Part shown: positions 48,347-56,052 of the stretch, one piece after another | Layout: each line of letters begins with the position of its first letter | Position numbering within the stretch: position 1 is the stretch's first letter | Assembly: GCF_036867195.1 (NCBI RefSeq) | Contig: NZ_JBAJII010000001.1 | Coordinates: 496,001-560,000, forward strand | Direction of reading: 5' to 3' | Source of the DNA: Arthrobacter sp. Soc17.1.1.1 | Lineage (GTDB): Bacteria; Actinomycetota; Actinomycetes; Actinomycetales; Micrococcaceae | Length of the DNA stretch: 64,000 nucleotides | Notes under the pieces: generated by a model | Database searches by the model: none | Told to the model about the DNA's origin: nothing | What the model saw: only the letters and a program-made list of their open reading frames with translations | Translations under genes and position numbers: made by a program

Positions 48347-50134
48347 TCAGGACGATCTCGAGCCTGTGCCCTCCTCGATCTCCGCGTAGCGCTGGAGAAG
48401 CCCGGCCGCGCTGCCCGCCGGTTCCTGCCCGATGGCACCCCGCATGGATCCGAGCTTCGCTGCGCCCGCGGGGAAGGGCGGCAGCAGCGGCACGTCCGGG
48501 TCGGTCACGACGTCGAGGACGAACGGGCGGTCCGCGGCGAAGGCCTGCCGCCAGGCGCCGGCGAGATTCTCCGGGTCGTCCACCCGGATGCCGTCGAGGC
48601 CGAGGAGCCGGGCGTGCGCCGCCACGTCCACGGCGGGCAGCGCCTGGCTGGCCGCGAAGCGCGGCTCCCCCTCCATCTCGCGCTGCTCCCAGGTCACCTC
48701 GGCGAGGTCGCCGTTCGAGAAGACACACACGACGAAGCGGGGATCCGCCCAGTCCCGCCACATCCCGGACACCGTCACGAGTTCGGCGAGACCGGCCATC
48801 TGCAGGGCGCCGTCGCCGGCGAGCACGACGACGGGCCGGTCAGGGCGCGCCAGTTTCGCGGCGATGCCGTAGGGCACCCCGGCGCCCATGCAGCCGAGCG
48901 TGCTGGAGAGGTGGGCGGGTACGCCGCGCGGCAGCCGCAGCTGGCGTGCGTACCAGTAGACACAGCTACCGACGTCGATCGCCACCTGGGCGTCGTCCGG
49001 GAGCACGGCGCTGAGTTCGTGCACGACGCGCTCCGGGTTCACGGGGACGGCGGGCGTCATGGCGCGCTCGGCCGCGACCCGGTGCCACTGCTGCACCTGT
49101 TCCTCGATCTCCGCGCGCCACGAGTGGTCCTGCTGTCCGTGCAGGAGGGGAGCCAGGGCGGCGAGCGTTGCCGCCGCGTCACCGTTCACGGGGACCTCCA
49201 CGGGGTAGCGGTTGCCGATGGCCTTCGGATCGATGTCGATCTGGACGGCGCGGGCCTGGCCGGGGGCGGGGTAGAACTCGGTCCAGGGGTCGTTGGATCC
49301 GATGATGAGCAGCGTGTCGCAGTGGTCCATCAGGTACGCGCTCGCGGTCGTGCCGAGGTGGCCCATGGTGCCCGTGGCGTGCGGCAGGGACTCGTCGACG
49401 AACGGCTTCCCGAGCAGGCTCGTGGTGATCCCGGCGCCCAGCCGGTCTGCGATGGCCACCACCTCCTGCTGGGCGTGCGCCGCACCCTGCCCCACCAGCA
49501 GCGCGACCCTCCGGCCCGCGTTGAGCAGTGCGGCGGCGTCGTGCAGATCCGTCTCCCGGGGGGACAGGAGCCCCGGGGACCATGCCGGCGACGAGGGCAC
49601 CACGCCGTGCTCGTGCGGCATCTCGGGCGCGGGTGCCTGCTGGACGTCGTGCGGCAGGATCACGACGGCAGGCGAACGCGTGGCGAGGGCCGCCTTGAAG
49701 GCGTTGTCGAGGACCATGGGCAGCTGCTCGGGGCTCGCCACCTGCTGCCGGAAACCGGCGACGTCCTTGAACAGGTTCGGGAGGTCGATCTCCTGCTGGT
49801 AGCCCGAACCCAGCACGGTCCGGTTCTGCTGTCCGACGATCGCCACGACCGGGACGCTGTCCATCCTCGCGTCGTACAGGCCGTTGAGCAGGTGGACGGC
49901 ACCGGGGCCCTGGGTCGCCATCACCACGCCCACGCCGCCGGTGTACTTGGCGTGGGCCACCGCCATGAAGGCCGCGGCCTCCTCGTGGCGCGCCTGGACG
50001 AACGCAGGCGCCCCTGCCCGGCGCAGCGCGCCGAGCAGGGGGTTGATGCCGTCGCCGCTGTAGCCGAAGATCCTCTCCACCCGCCAGGCGGCGAGGCGGC
50101 CGACGACGAAGTCGGCTGCGGTGCCGTCCGCCAC
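48347..50134 (-). CDS. Thiamine-diphosphate-dependent enzyme, pyruvate oxidase (PoxB)-like
   Basis: 595 residues. Three-domain ThDP enzyme: Pyr domain with RIFGYSGDGINPLLG and catalytic glutamate in FVQARHEEAAAFMA; central domain; PP domain with ThDP motif VLAGDGALQMAG and FSNGDLAEVTWEQR. It resembles quinone-dependent pyruvate dehydrogenase/pyruvate oxidase rather than acetolactate synthase, and would make acetate and CO2 from pyruvate with flavin. The lipid-binding C-terminal helix of PoxB is not obvious. GTG start lies three bases after the upstream gene's stop, so the two are in one operon with the baeRF-type protein. Confidence 0.85.
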   Translation of the reverse strand: MADGTAADFVVGRLAAWRVERIFGYSGDGINPLLGALRRAGAPAFVQARHEEAAAFMAVAHAKYTGGVGVVMATQGPGAVHLLNGLYDARMDSVPVVAIVGQQNRTVLGSGYQQEIDLPNLFKDVAGFRQQVASPEQLPMVLDNAFKAALATRSPAVVILPHDVQQAPAPEMPHEHGVVPSSPAWSPGLLSPRETDLHDAAALLNAGRRVALLVGQGAAHAQQEVVAIADRLGAGITTSLLGKPFVDESLPHATGTMGHLGTTASAYLMDHCDTLLIIGSNDPWTEFYPAPGQARAVQIDIDPKAIGNRYPVEVPVNGDAAATLAALAPLLHGQQDHSWRAEIEEQVQQWHRVAAERAMTPAVPVNPERVVHELSAVLPDDAQVAIDVGSCVYWYARQLRLPRGVPAHLSSTLGCMGAGVPYGIAAKLARPDRPVVVLAGDGALQMAGLAELVTVSGMWRDWADPRFVVCVFSNGDLAEVTWEQREMEGEPRFAASQALPAVDVAAHARLLGLDGIRVDDPENLAGAWRQAFAADRPFVLDVVTDPDVPLLPPFPAGAAKLGSMRGAIGQEPAGSAAGLLQRYAEIEEGTGSRSS

Positions 50135-50137
50135 CGG

Positions 50138-51292
50138 CTATACCGCTGCCGGCACGTCGGGTCCTGTGGGCCAGCGCAGGAGGGCGGCGATGGGCTTCTC
50201 CTCGAGAGCCCCGGACGGGTACATGGTGACCTGGGCGTCGGTGAGCGCGGCGGCGCGGAGCAGGCCGGCCACGGCCGGCACCTCACCCAGGATGCCGGCG
50301 CCGGCGGTGTCCGCCTCCGACGTCGCGATCCACGGCGCTGCGTCGAGCGCGAGCAGCGTCTCGCCGTCCCAGGCGGTGGTCTCGAGGAGAAGTGACTCCA
50401 CCTGTGCCTGCTGCAGTGCGGTGATCACCGCGCCACGGCCGATGGCGGACGTCCGCGTCCCCTGGCCCTCCTTCTCGGCCAGGCGTTCCAGCAGGTCGTG
50501 CTGCCGGTCGGCCATGGTGAGTGCCACGAGCTGCTGCACCTGCTCGAGGAAGGTCTCCTCGTCCGCGCCGTCGGCGCGCGCATTGCTCTCGATGATGCTG
50601 AGTTTCGCCCGGGACTCCTGCGAGACCTCGTCGGCGACCAGCTGCCGCGCGCGGATGTCGCCGGCCACGATGATGAGCTGGGCGTCGTGCTCGGCCGAGA
50701 TGCGGCCGATCTCGGACGCGACCTCGCGGGAGTTCATCTTCCAGACCTTCTCGGCGTGCTGCTGCATGCGCCTGTGGCCCCACCCGCCGCTGCCGAGCTT
50801 GCGGGTGTGCATGGTGTCACCCTCCACCGTGGAGTCCGGATCACCGGACGTGATGTGGCCCTCGTCGCCGTCGGCGTACCGCAGGTACACCTCGCCGCCG
50901 TGGTGTCCCACTTCCGCGACGATGTACGCGAAGTCCTCCGGTGTGTGCCGGACGAGGGGGGTGAGGTCCGGGATCGGTCCGGTCGCGGTCACCGTGAGCC
51001 CCACGAGGTTGCCGGGAAGGAACTCGTTGACGACGGCCTCCCCGTTGTTGACGAGGAGGTACCGCGTCACCGGGTCGGGCAGGCCCTTGGCCGTCATGCC
51101 GAGCGCGGCCACCGCCGCGTCGACGTCCTCGGCGGGGGCGCCGGCGGCCTTCATCTCCTGGGCCACGCTGCGGGGGAGGATCTCGTCGTTGGCCAGGCCG
51201 TCCACCGTACCGGTGCTTCCCTCGACATAGATGGTGGTCCATGGGCCGGGCAGCTCGAACAGCTGGGAGTGGTCTTTGAGTACGTTCGTCAC
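50138..51292 (-). CDS. baeRF / Rv2629-Balon-like ribosome-associated protein
   Basis: 384 residues. Related to mycobacterial Rv2629 and the bacterial archaeo-eukaryotic release-factor group: an N-terminal domain with LVNNGEAVVNEFLPGN, a central RF1-like domain where GSGGWGHRRMQQHAEK replaces the GGQ peptide-release loop, and a C-terminal pelota-like domain (LIIVAGDIRARQLVADEV ... AVITALQQAQVESLLL). Loss of GGQ means peptide release is unlikely; related Balon binds the ribosomal A site during hibernation. In M. tuberculosis Rv2629 belongs to the DosR regulon. GTG start with AGGGGATC before it. A TAAG-N4-CTTA palindrome lies 60 bases upstream. Confidence 0.78.
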   Translation of the reverse strand: MTNVLKDHSQLFELPGPWTTIYVEGSTGTVDGLANDEILPRSVAQEMKAAGAPAEDVDAAVAALGMTAKGLPDPVTRYLLVNNGEAVVNEFLPGNLVGLTVTATGPIPDLTPLVRHTPEDFAYIVAEVGHHGGEVYLRYADGDEGHITSGDPDSTVEGDTMHTRKLGSGGWGHRRMQQHAEKVWKMNSREVASEIGRISAEHDAQLIIVAGDIRARQLVADEVSQESRAKLSIIESNARADGADEETFLEQVQQLVALTMADRQHDLLERLAEKEGQGTRTSAIGRGAVITALQQAQVESLLLETTAWDGETLLALDAAPWIATSEADTAGAGILGEVPAVAGLLRAAALTDAQVTMYPSGALEEKPIAALLRWPTGPDVPAAV

Positions 51293-51351
51293 GTAGATCC
51301 CCTGTCATGTCAGTGGTGGTCATCCCGATACAGGTGTCCGCACCGGAACAC

Positions 51352-51363
51352 TAAGGACCCTTA
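51352..51363. promoter_or_regulatory. TAAG-N4-CTTA palindrome, site 2
   Basis: TAAGGACCCTTA followed by TGGTC, upstream of the baeRF-type gene on the minus strand and 101 bases before the small plus-strand gene at 51465. Confidence 0.5.
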
Positions 51364-51464
51364 TGGTCTACCACTCAGGGCGGGAGGCGAGAAGATGCGA
51401 TGCATCTGCGCCCGGGGTTGAAAATCGCTCGGCAGGCGTGGGTGGCGGCGGGTAGCGTGAGGTC

Positions 51465-51674
51465 ATGCTCACCGTTCCCGAGAACCTCCCGCCCGCCTAC
51501 GTCGCGTTCCTCGAAGCCCAGGACGAGGGCTTCGCCGAGACCGTGCTGATGGTCATGAAGCAGTCCGTCGCCGAGGGCAAGTACGGCGTCCTCGTCAGCA
51601 GCCACGCCCTTGACCGGCAGGCGGAGCTGTCGCAGGAGGTCCCATTCGGCGAGGTCGTCGAGGGTACGCGCTGA
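51465..51674 (+). CDS. Small hypothetical protein, 69 residues
   Basis: MLTVPENLPPAYVAFLEAQD, then a helical AETVLMVMKQSVAEG and a strand GVLVSSHA, ending in a polar tail. GTGAGG precedes the ATG. Not recognised. It is divergent from the baeRF-type gene and followed by a strong hairpin. Confidence 0.68.
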   Translation: MLTVPENLPPAYVAFLEAQDEGFAETVLMVMKQSVAEGKYGVLVSSHALDRQAELSQEVPFGEVVEGTR

Positions 51675-51737
51675 CCTGTCGGAGTCGGCCTGTCAAGCGG
51701 CCGGGCCCGCCTGCGCTCGTGTGATCGGCCCCGGACG

Positions 51738-51769
51738 CACGAGCGCCGGCCCTGGGGCCGGCGCTCGTG
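51738..51769. terminator. Bidirectional terminator hairpin
   Basis: 14-bp perfect stem CACGAGCGCCGGCC / GGCCGGCGCTCGTG with a CTGG loop, between convergent small genes. Confidence 0.8.
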
Positions 51770-51791
51770 GCTCTCGTACGGTGGGGGCTGC

Positions 51792-51923
51792 CTACGAGCC
51801 GTCGCCCGTCTTCTCCTCGGAGTCCGCGCCCTCAGCGGGCTCGTCGGGGTGGGCTCGCACGGTCTCGGGGTAGTCGTCCGAGGCGCTGTCCGCAGAACCG
51901 TTGTCGCCGGGATTCTCTGACAT
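51792..51923 (-). CDS. Small acidic protein, 43 residues
   Basis: ATG 51923 follows GAAAGGACGAACAC, a good ribosome binding site. The protein (MSENPGDNGSADSASDDYPE, then TVRAHPDEPAEGADSEEKTG, DGS) is almost entirely Asp/Glu/Ser/Gly/Pro and must be disordered. Its leader matches the acidic 155-residue gene at 55485 in having CGAAAGG just before the start. Too short for an identification; a TAAG-N4-CTTA palindrome lies 29 bases upstream. Confidence 0.6.
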   Translation of the reverse strand: MSENPGDNGSADSASDDYPETVRAHPDEPAEGADSEEKTGDGS

Positions 51924-51951
51924 GTGTTCGTCCTTTCGGTTGCGGGGAAGG

Positions 51952-51963
51952 TAAGCCCCCTTA
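51952..51963. promoter_or_regulatory. TAAG-N4-CTTA palindrome, site 3
   Basis: TAAGCCCCCTTA followed by TGGTC, exactly as at site 2 (shared CTTATGGTC). It faces the 43-residue acidic protein on the minus strand. Confidence 0.5.
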
Positions 51964-52047
51964 TGGTCAGTCTACGGACCGGGTGGCCCGAACATAACCC
52001 GTACCTTCGGCGTGACGCCGGGTCGTCAGCATGCTTACCATCAAGGT

Positions 52048-52572
52048 ATGGAACCCGCTGCGGACACCGCGTCCCGCCCTGCCGATCGCGCCCCGAGGCT
52101 CCTGCGCTCCGCCGGTGCAGGGATCCTGTCCGTCGGCCTCGGGCTGGGCGCGCACACCCTGTCCGGAGGCTCGCTGCCGAGCGTCCCGATCCTCGGCTGC
52201 CTCACGGCACTCGCCGTCCTGACGGCCACCCTCGTGACGCAGGTCCGGCTGCCGGGCTGGGCGGTCCTGCTGCTGCTCGGTGCCGCGCAGCAGGTGCTGC
52301 ACTGGCTGCTCGGCGGCCTCGGCGCCGGGACGTCGTCGACCATGTCCGTCACGGGCGTGCACCACGGCGGCGAGGTCCCGATCGGGGCCGGCGAGGTACA
52401 GGGGCACTCGCCGGAGATCATGCTGATGCTCCACACGCACCTCGCGGCCGCACTCCTGATCGCCTGGGCGGCCGCGCAGTCCCCGAGGCTGAGGGCCCGG
52501 TTGTCCCGACCTGTCCGGAGCGGCGACATCCTGCAGACGCCACAGATGCAGGAAGGCGCCCCCGCCGGATGA
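52048..52572 (+). CDS. Membrane protein with four predicted helices and a His-rich loop
   Basis: 174 residues from ATG 52048. Helices near 23-42, 49-67, 72-90 and 133-150; the loop between helices 3 and 4 holds VHHGGEVPIG, GHSPEIML and MLHTHLAAA, i.e. several His and Met residues that could bind metal. Promoter-like GTGACG (52012), 18 bases and TACCAT (52036-52041) put the transcription start at the ATG, so the mRNA is probably leaderless and the upstream in-frame GTG 52012 is not used. Not recognised; a link to copper handling is only a guess from the loop. Confidence 0.65.
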   Translation: MEPAADTASRPADRAPRLLRSAGAGILSVGLGLGAHTLSGGSLPSVPILGCLTALAVLTATLVTQVRLPGWAVLLLLGAAQQVLHWLLGGLGAGTSSTMSVTGVHHGGEVPIGAGEVQGHSPEIMLMLHTHLAAALLIAWAAAQSPRLRARLSRPVRSGDILQTPQMQEGAPAG

Positions 52573-52590
52573 CGGGAGCGCCTCTCCGGT

Positions 52591-52610
52591 GCCGGGCCGA
52601 GCGGCCCGGC
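52591..52610. terminator. Hairpin between convergent genes
   Basis: 8-bp perfect stem GCCGGGCC / GGCCCGGC, loop GAGC; no T-run. Confidence 0.5.
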
Positions 52611-52624
52611 GCGGACCGGCCGGA

Positions 52625-53716
52625 CTAGTTGGCGCTGACCGACCCGTCGTAGAACGGGTAGTCGGTGTAGCCCTCGGGCCCGGTCGAGTAGAACGTCGCG
52701 GGGTTCGGCTCGTTCTCCGGGAGGTTCTCGCGCCAGCGGCGCGCCAGGTCCGGGTTCGCGATCGCGGGACGGCCGACGACGACCGCGTCACCCACGCCGT
52801 CCTCGAGGATGGCGATGGCTTCCTCGCGGTTGGTGATCACGCCGAAGCCACTGTTGATCAGTACGGGTCCGCTGAAGCGCTTCCGGAGATCCTGGATCAG
52901 GTCACCCGTGGGCTCCGCATGCAGCACGCTGAGGTACGCGAGATCCAGGGGCGCGATCGCGTCGACGAGCGTGCCGTACGTGGCGGAGACCTCGGAGGCC
53001 TCCGTCTCGAGGGCGTCCTGGATGTTGTGCGCGGGTGAGATGCGCAGGCCCACCTTCTCCGCGCCCACCTCCGCCGCGACGGCGGTGACGAGCTCGATGA
53101 CGAACCGTGCGCGCTTCTCGGGGGTGCCTCCGTAGGCGTCCGTCCGCTGGTTCGACTCCGGCGAGAGGAACTCGTGCAGCAGGTAGCCGTTGGCGCCGTG
53201 GAGCTCCACGCCGTCGAAGCCGGCCTCGTCGATCGCCCTGCGCGAGGCCGTGACGAACTCGTCGATGATGCCGGGAAGTTCCTCGGCGGTGAGGGCGTGG
53301 GGCACGGGGTAGGGCTGCTTCCCGGTGCTCGTACGCGTGGTGCCGTCGATGGCGATGGCGCTCGGGGCCACGACCTCGTAGCCGCCGTTGGTGTCGCGGT
53401 GGGTGACGCGTCCGGCGTGCATGACCTGTGCCACGATGCGTCCACCGTCGGCGTGGACGGCGTCCGTGACGCGCTTCCAGCCCGCGAGCTGCTCGTCCTC
53501 GACCAGGCCCGGCTGTCCCGGGAAGCCCTGGCCCGCGTGGCTCGGGTACGTCCCCTCGCTGACGATCAGGCCGAGGGAGGCGCGCTGGCGGTAGTGCTCG
53601 ACGACCATGTCACCGGGGACGCCCGCCTCGCCCGAGCGGACCCGGGTGAGCGGCGCCATGACGACGCGGTTGGGGAGTTCGAGCGTGCCGAGGGTCAGGG
53701 GGGAGAACAGCTTCAC
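52625..53716 (-). CDS. Old Yellow Enzyme-family alkene reductase (NemA-like)
   Basis: 363 residues. FMN-dependent ene-reductase that reduces activated double bonds, nitrate esters or quinones with NAD(P)H. Landmarks: LPNRVVMAPLTRVRS, QVMHAGRVTH, the catalytic/substrate pair H-x-x-N in FDGVELHGANGYLLHEFLSP, NQRTDAYGG, and the phosphate-binding INSGFGVITNREEA with GRPAIANPDL. GTG start. A TACCG-GG-CGGTA palindrome lies 26-37 bases upstream, and an exporter gene is divergent, which fits induction by electrophiles via a TetR-type regulator not present in the window. Confidence 0.92.
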   Translation of the reverse strand: MKLFSPLTLGTLELPNRVVMAPLTRVRSGEAGVPGDMVVEHYRQRASLGLIVSEGTYPSHAGQGFPGQPGLVEDEQLAGWKRVTDAVHADGGRIVAQVMHAGRVTHRDTNGGYEVVAPSAIAIDGTTRTSTGKQPYPVPHALTAEELPGIIDEFVTASRRAIDEAGFDGVELHGANGYLLHEFLSPESNQRTDAYGGTPEKRARFVIELVTAVAAEVGAEKVGLRISPAHNIQDALETEASEVSATYGTLVDAIAPLDLAYLSVLHAEPTGDLIQDLRKRFSGPVLINSGFGVITNREEAIAILEDGVGDAVVVGRPAIANPDLARRWRENLPENEPNPATFYSTGPEGYTDYPFYDGSVSAN

Positions 53717-53741
53717 GAGGCCTACTTCCGGGTTGGTTTCC

Positions 53742-53753
53742 TACCGGGCGGTA
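53742..53753. promoter_or_regulatory. TetR-type operator candidate between oxidoreductase and exporter
   Basis: TACCG-GG-CGGTA, 5-bp perfect arms; TACCG/CGGTA half-sites are common in TetR/AcrR operators. Directly upstream of the ene-reductase start. Confidence 0.4.
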
Positions 53754-53908
53754 ACCGGGCAGTGCGGGGAGCTATTCCGGGTGTGGTCCGTCTCACGCCC
53801 GCGCCGGTGCCCCCGGCCCGTCGGGTGGGGATGACGCGGGGACGATGCCGGTGCGACACTGTGCGTGATCCCGCGGCCCGGCGGGTCGGGCGGACGGACG
53901 GGGAACTC

Positions 53909-55405
53909 ATGAGCCGGATCAGGATGGGCACGGCGCCCGGACGGTGGGTCCTGCTGGCCACGGTGCTGGGCTCCGGCCTCGCGGGGATCGACGCCACGGT
54001 GGTGAACGTCGCCCTGCCCACCATCGGAGCCGAGCTCGGCACGGACTTCGCCGCCCTGCAGTGGATGGTGACCGGCTACACCCTCACGCTCGCGTCGTTC
54101 ATCCTGCTCGGAGGCTCCCTCGGGGACAGGTACGGGCGGAGACGGGTCTTCGTCATCGGGGTCGTCTGGTTCGCCGTCGCGTCCATGCTGTGCGGGCTCG
54201 CCCCCGATGCCGGCCTGCTCATCGCCGCGCGCGCGCTGCAGGGCGTGGGCGGGGCGCTCCTCATGCCGGGAAGTCTCGCCATCATCCAGGCCGCGTTCTC
54301 GGGCGAGGACCGCGCACGGGCCATCGGCGCGTGGTCCGGCCTCGGCGGAGTGGCCACGGCCATCGGGCCCTTCCTCGGCGGCTGGCTCGTCGAGAGCGTC
54401 TCCTGGCGGTGGGTGTTCCTCATCAACGTGCCCCTGGCCGCCGTCGTCGTCCTGATCGCCGTGCGGCACGTGCCGGAGAGCCGCGATGCGGAGGCGACCG
54501 GACGGCCCGACATCGCCGGGGCGGTCCTGGGCGCCCTCGCCCTCGCCGGCACCACCTATGCGCTGATCGAGGCGCCGGGCCGGGGCCTCGGCACGCCGTC
54601 GGTCCTGGTGAGCGCCCTCCTGGGTCTTCTCGCAGCCGCGGCGTTCCTTCTCGTGGAGTGGCGTACGGCGCATCCGATGCTCCCGCTGCAGATCTTCGCG
54701 AACCGCCAGTTCAGCGCGACGAACGCCGTCACCTTCCTCATCTACGCGGCCTTCTCCGGCATCTTCTTCCTGCTCGTCCTCCACCTGCAGGTGGTGGCGG
54801 ACTTCAGCCCCGTCGCGGCGGGGACGGCGATGCTGCCCGTCACCGCCCTCATGCTCGTCCTGTCGCCGCGCGCGGGAGCGCTCGGTGCGCGGATCGGGCC
54901 GAGGCTCCCGATGACGCTGGGGCCGCTGCTGTGTGCCGTCGCACTGGTCCTCATGCTCCGGATCGGGCCGGGAGCGTCCTATGTCGCGGACGTGCTGCCG
55001 GGCGTGATCGTCCTGGGCCTCGGACTCTCGCTGCTCGTCGCCCCCCTCACGTCGGCGGCTCTGTCCGCGGTGCCCGAACGCCAGGCAGGCCTGGCCTCGG
55101 GGGTCAACAACGCCGTGGCCCGCGCGGCAGGCCTCGTCGCCATCGCCGTGCTGCCGGCCGCCGTGGGACTCACCGGCGACGCCTACAGCGATCCGGCGGT
55201 CTTCCGGGCCGGGTTCGACGCCGCGTGCCTCATCGGCGCCGGGGTGCTCGTGCTGGGCGGCGTCCTCGCGGCCGTCACCATTCGGAACCCCGCCGCCCGG
55301 GCGGCGGTCGACGCGGCCGACGAGCATCCCGCCCACTGCGCGATCGAAGGACCACCGGCCGCCCCGGGTGCCCTCCACGGGGTGCCCCGAGGGGCGGCCC
55401 CGTGA
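53909..55405 (+). CDS. MFS exporter, DHA2 (EmrB/QacA) family
   Basis: 498 residues with 14 predicted helices. GIDATVVNVALPTIGAELG is the DHA2 helix-1 signature, LGDRYGRRRVFVIG motif A, and GALLMPGSLAIIQ motif C of antiporters. Proton-coupled efflux of drugs or toxic organics; substrate unknown. ATG 53909 is the first start before the conserved helix; upstream in-frame sequence runs antisense through the ene-reductase and is rejected. The stop codon lies in an 11-base tandem duplication (GTGACGGATCC twice). Confidence 0.9.
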   Translation: MSRIRMGTAPGRWVLLATVLGSGLAGIDATVVNVALPTIGAELGTDFAALQWMVTGYTLTLASFILLGGSLGDRYGRRRVFVIGVVWFAVASMLCGLAPDAGLLIAARALQGVGGALLMPGSLAIIQAAFSGEDRARAIGAWSGLGGVATAIGPFLGGWLVESVSWRWVFLINVPLAAVVVLIAVRHVPESRDAEATGRPDIAGAVLGALALAGTTYALIEAPGRGLGTPSVLVSALLGLLAAAAFLLVEWRTAHPMLPLQIFANRQFSATNAVTFLIYAAFSGIFFLLVLHLQVVADFSPVAAGTAMLPVTALMLVLSPRAGALGARIGPRLPMTLGPLLCAVALVLMLRIGPGASYVADVLPGVIVLGLGLSLLVAPLTSAALSAVPERQAGLASGVNNAVARAAGLVAIAVLPAAVGLTGDAYSDPAVFRAGFDAACLIGAGVLVLGGVLAAVTIRNPAARAAVDAADEHPAHCAIEGPPAAPGALHGVPRGAAP

Positions 55406-55431
55406 CGGATCCGTGACGGATCCGGGCAGAA

Positions 55432-55462
55432 CGAACCCCCGGGCGGTTGCACGGGGGGTTCG
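55432..55462 (+). terminator. Terminator-like hairpin after the exporter
   Basis: CGAACCCCC pairs with GGGGGTTCG across a 13-base loop. Confidence 0.45.
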
Positions 55463-55484
55463 ATGGTCCACGGCAGATGCCGGG

Positions 55485-55952
55485 CTACGTGACGTCCTGC
55501 TCGTCCATGGCACTGAGCGGCGAGCCGCCACGGTTCGCGGGATCGTCGCTCGCGTCGACCTCGTCGTCCTCCATCATGCCGAAGTCGACGTCGGCGGCGG
55601 CCTCGCCCATCATCGGCTCTCCCGGCGGGATCTGCTCGTCGCCGTCGGCGAAGCGCACATCCGACGTCTCGTCGCGGAGCGTCTGGTCGCTGAGGTAGCC
55701 CTCCTCGCCGATCGCGGAGACGCCGTTCTCGTCGAAGTCGTTCTCGTCGTCGCCACTCTCGGTCGTGCCCGGCTCGTCCTGCAGGAGGGGATCCTCCTGC
55801 CAGCGGTCCGGGTTGTTCTCCGCAGCACCCTCGTACTCGTCCGGCTGGCCCTCGAGGACGGGGTCGAAGGCCTCGGGAGCGAGCGAATCGTTCGGCGTCT
55901 CGGGCTCCTCGCCCACGATGGTCAGTTCCTCATCGGGAAGGTTCTCGGTCAT
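55485..55952 (-). CDS. Highly acidic hypothetical protein
   Basis: 155 residues, about a third Asp/Glu, almost no basic residues and no domain that I recognise. Short Pro/Asp-rich patches (GQPDEYEGAAENNPDRW, DFDENGVSAIGEEGYLSD, DEQIPPGEPMMGE) suggest a disordered protein, as in actinobacterial stress or cell-division accessory proteins, but that is inference. CGAAAGGCAGAGAAG precedes the ATG. The imperfect repeat GATCAG-TAGG-CTGAT lies about 50 bases upstream. Compositionally akin to the 43-residue protein at 51792. Confidence 0.7.
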   Translation of the reverse strand: MTENLPDEELTIVGEEPETPNDSLAPEAFDPVLEGQPDEYEGAAENNPDRWQEDPLLQDEPGTTESGDDENDFDENGVSAIGEEGYLSDQTLRDETSDVRFADGDEQIPPGEPMMGEAAADVDFGMMEDDEVDASDDPANRGGSPLSAMDEQDVT

Positions 55953-56005
55953 CTTCTCTGCCTTTCGTCGGTGCGCATCCTTCGATCATCAGCCTACTGA
56001 TCTTC

Positions 56006-56041
56006 CCGGCCGGGCGACAGTCGACGCTGCCGCCCGGCCGG
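56006..56041 (-). terminator. Hairpin after the epimerase gene
   Basis: 11-bp perfect arms CCGGCCGGGCG / CGCCCGGCCGG, loop of 14 bases, just past the stop of the minus-strand epimerase. Confidence 0.5.
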
Positions 56042-56052
56042 ACGCGCGGGCG

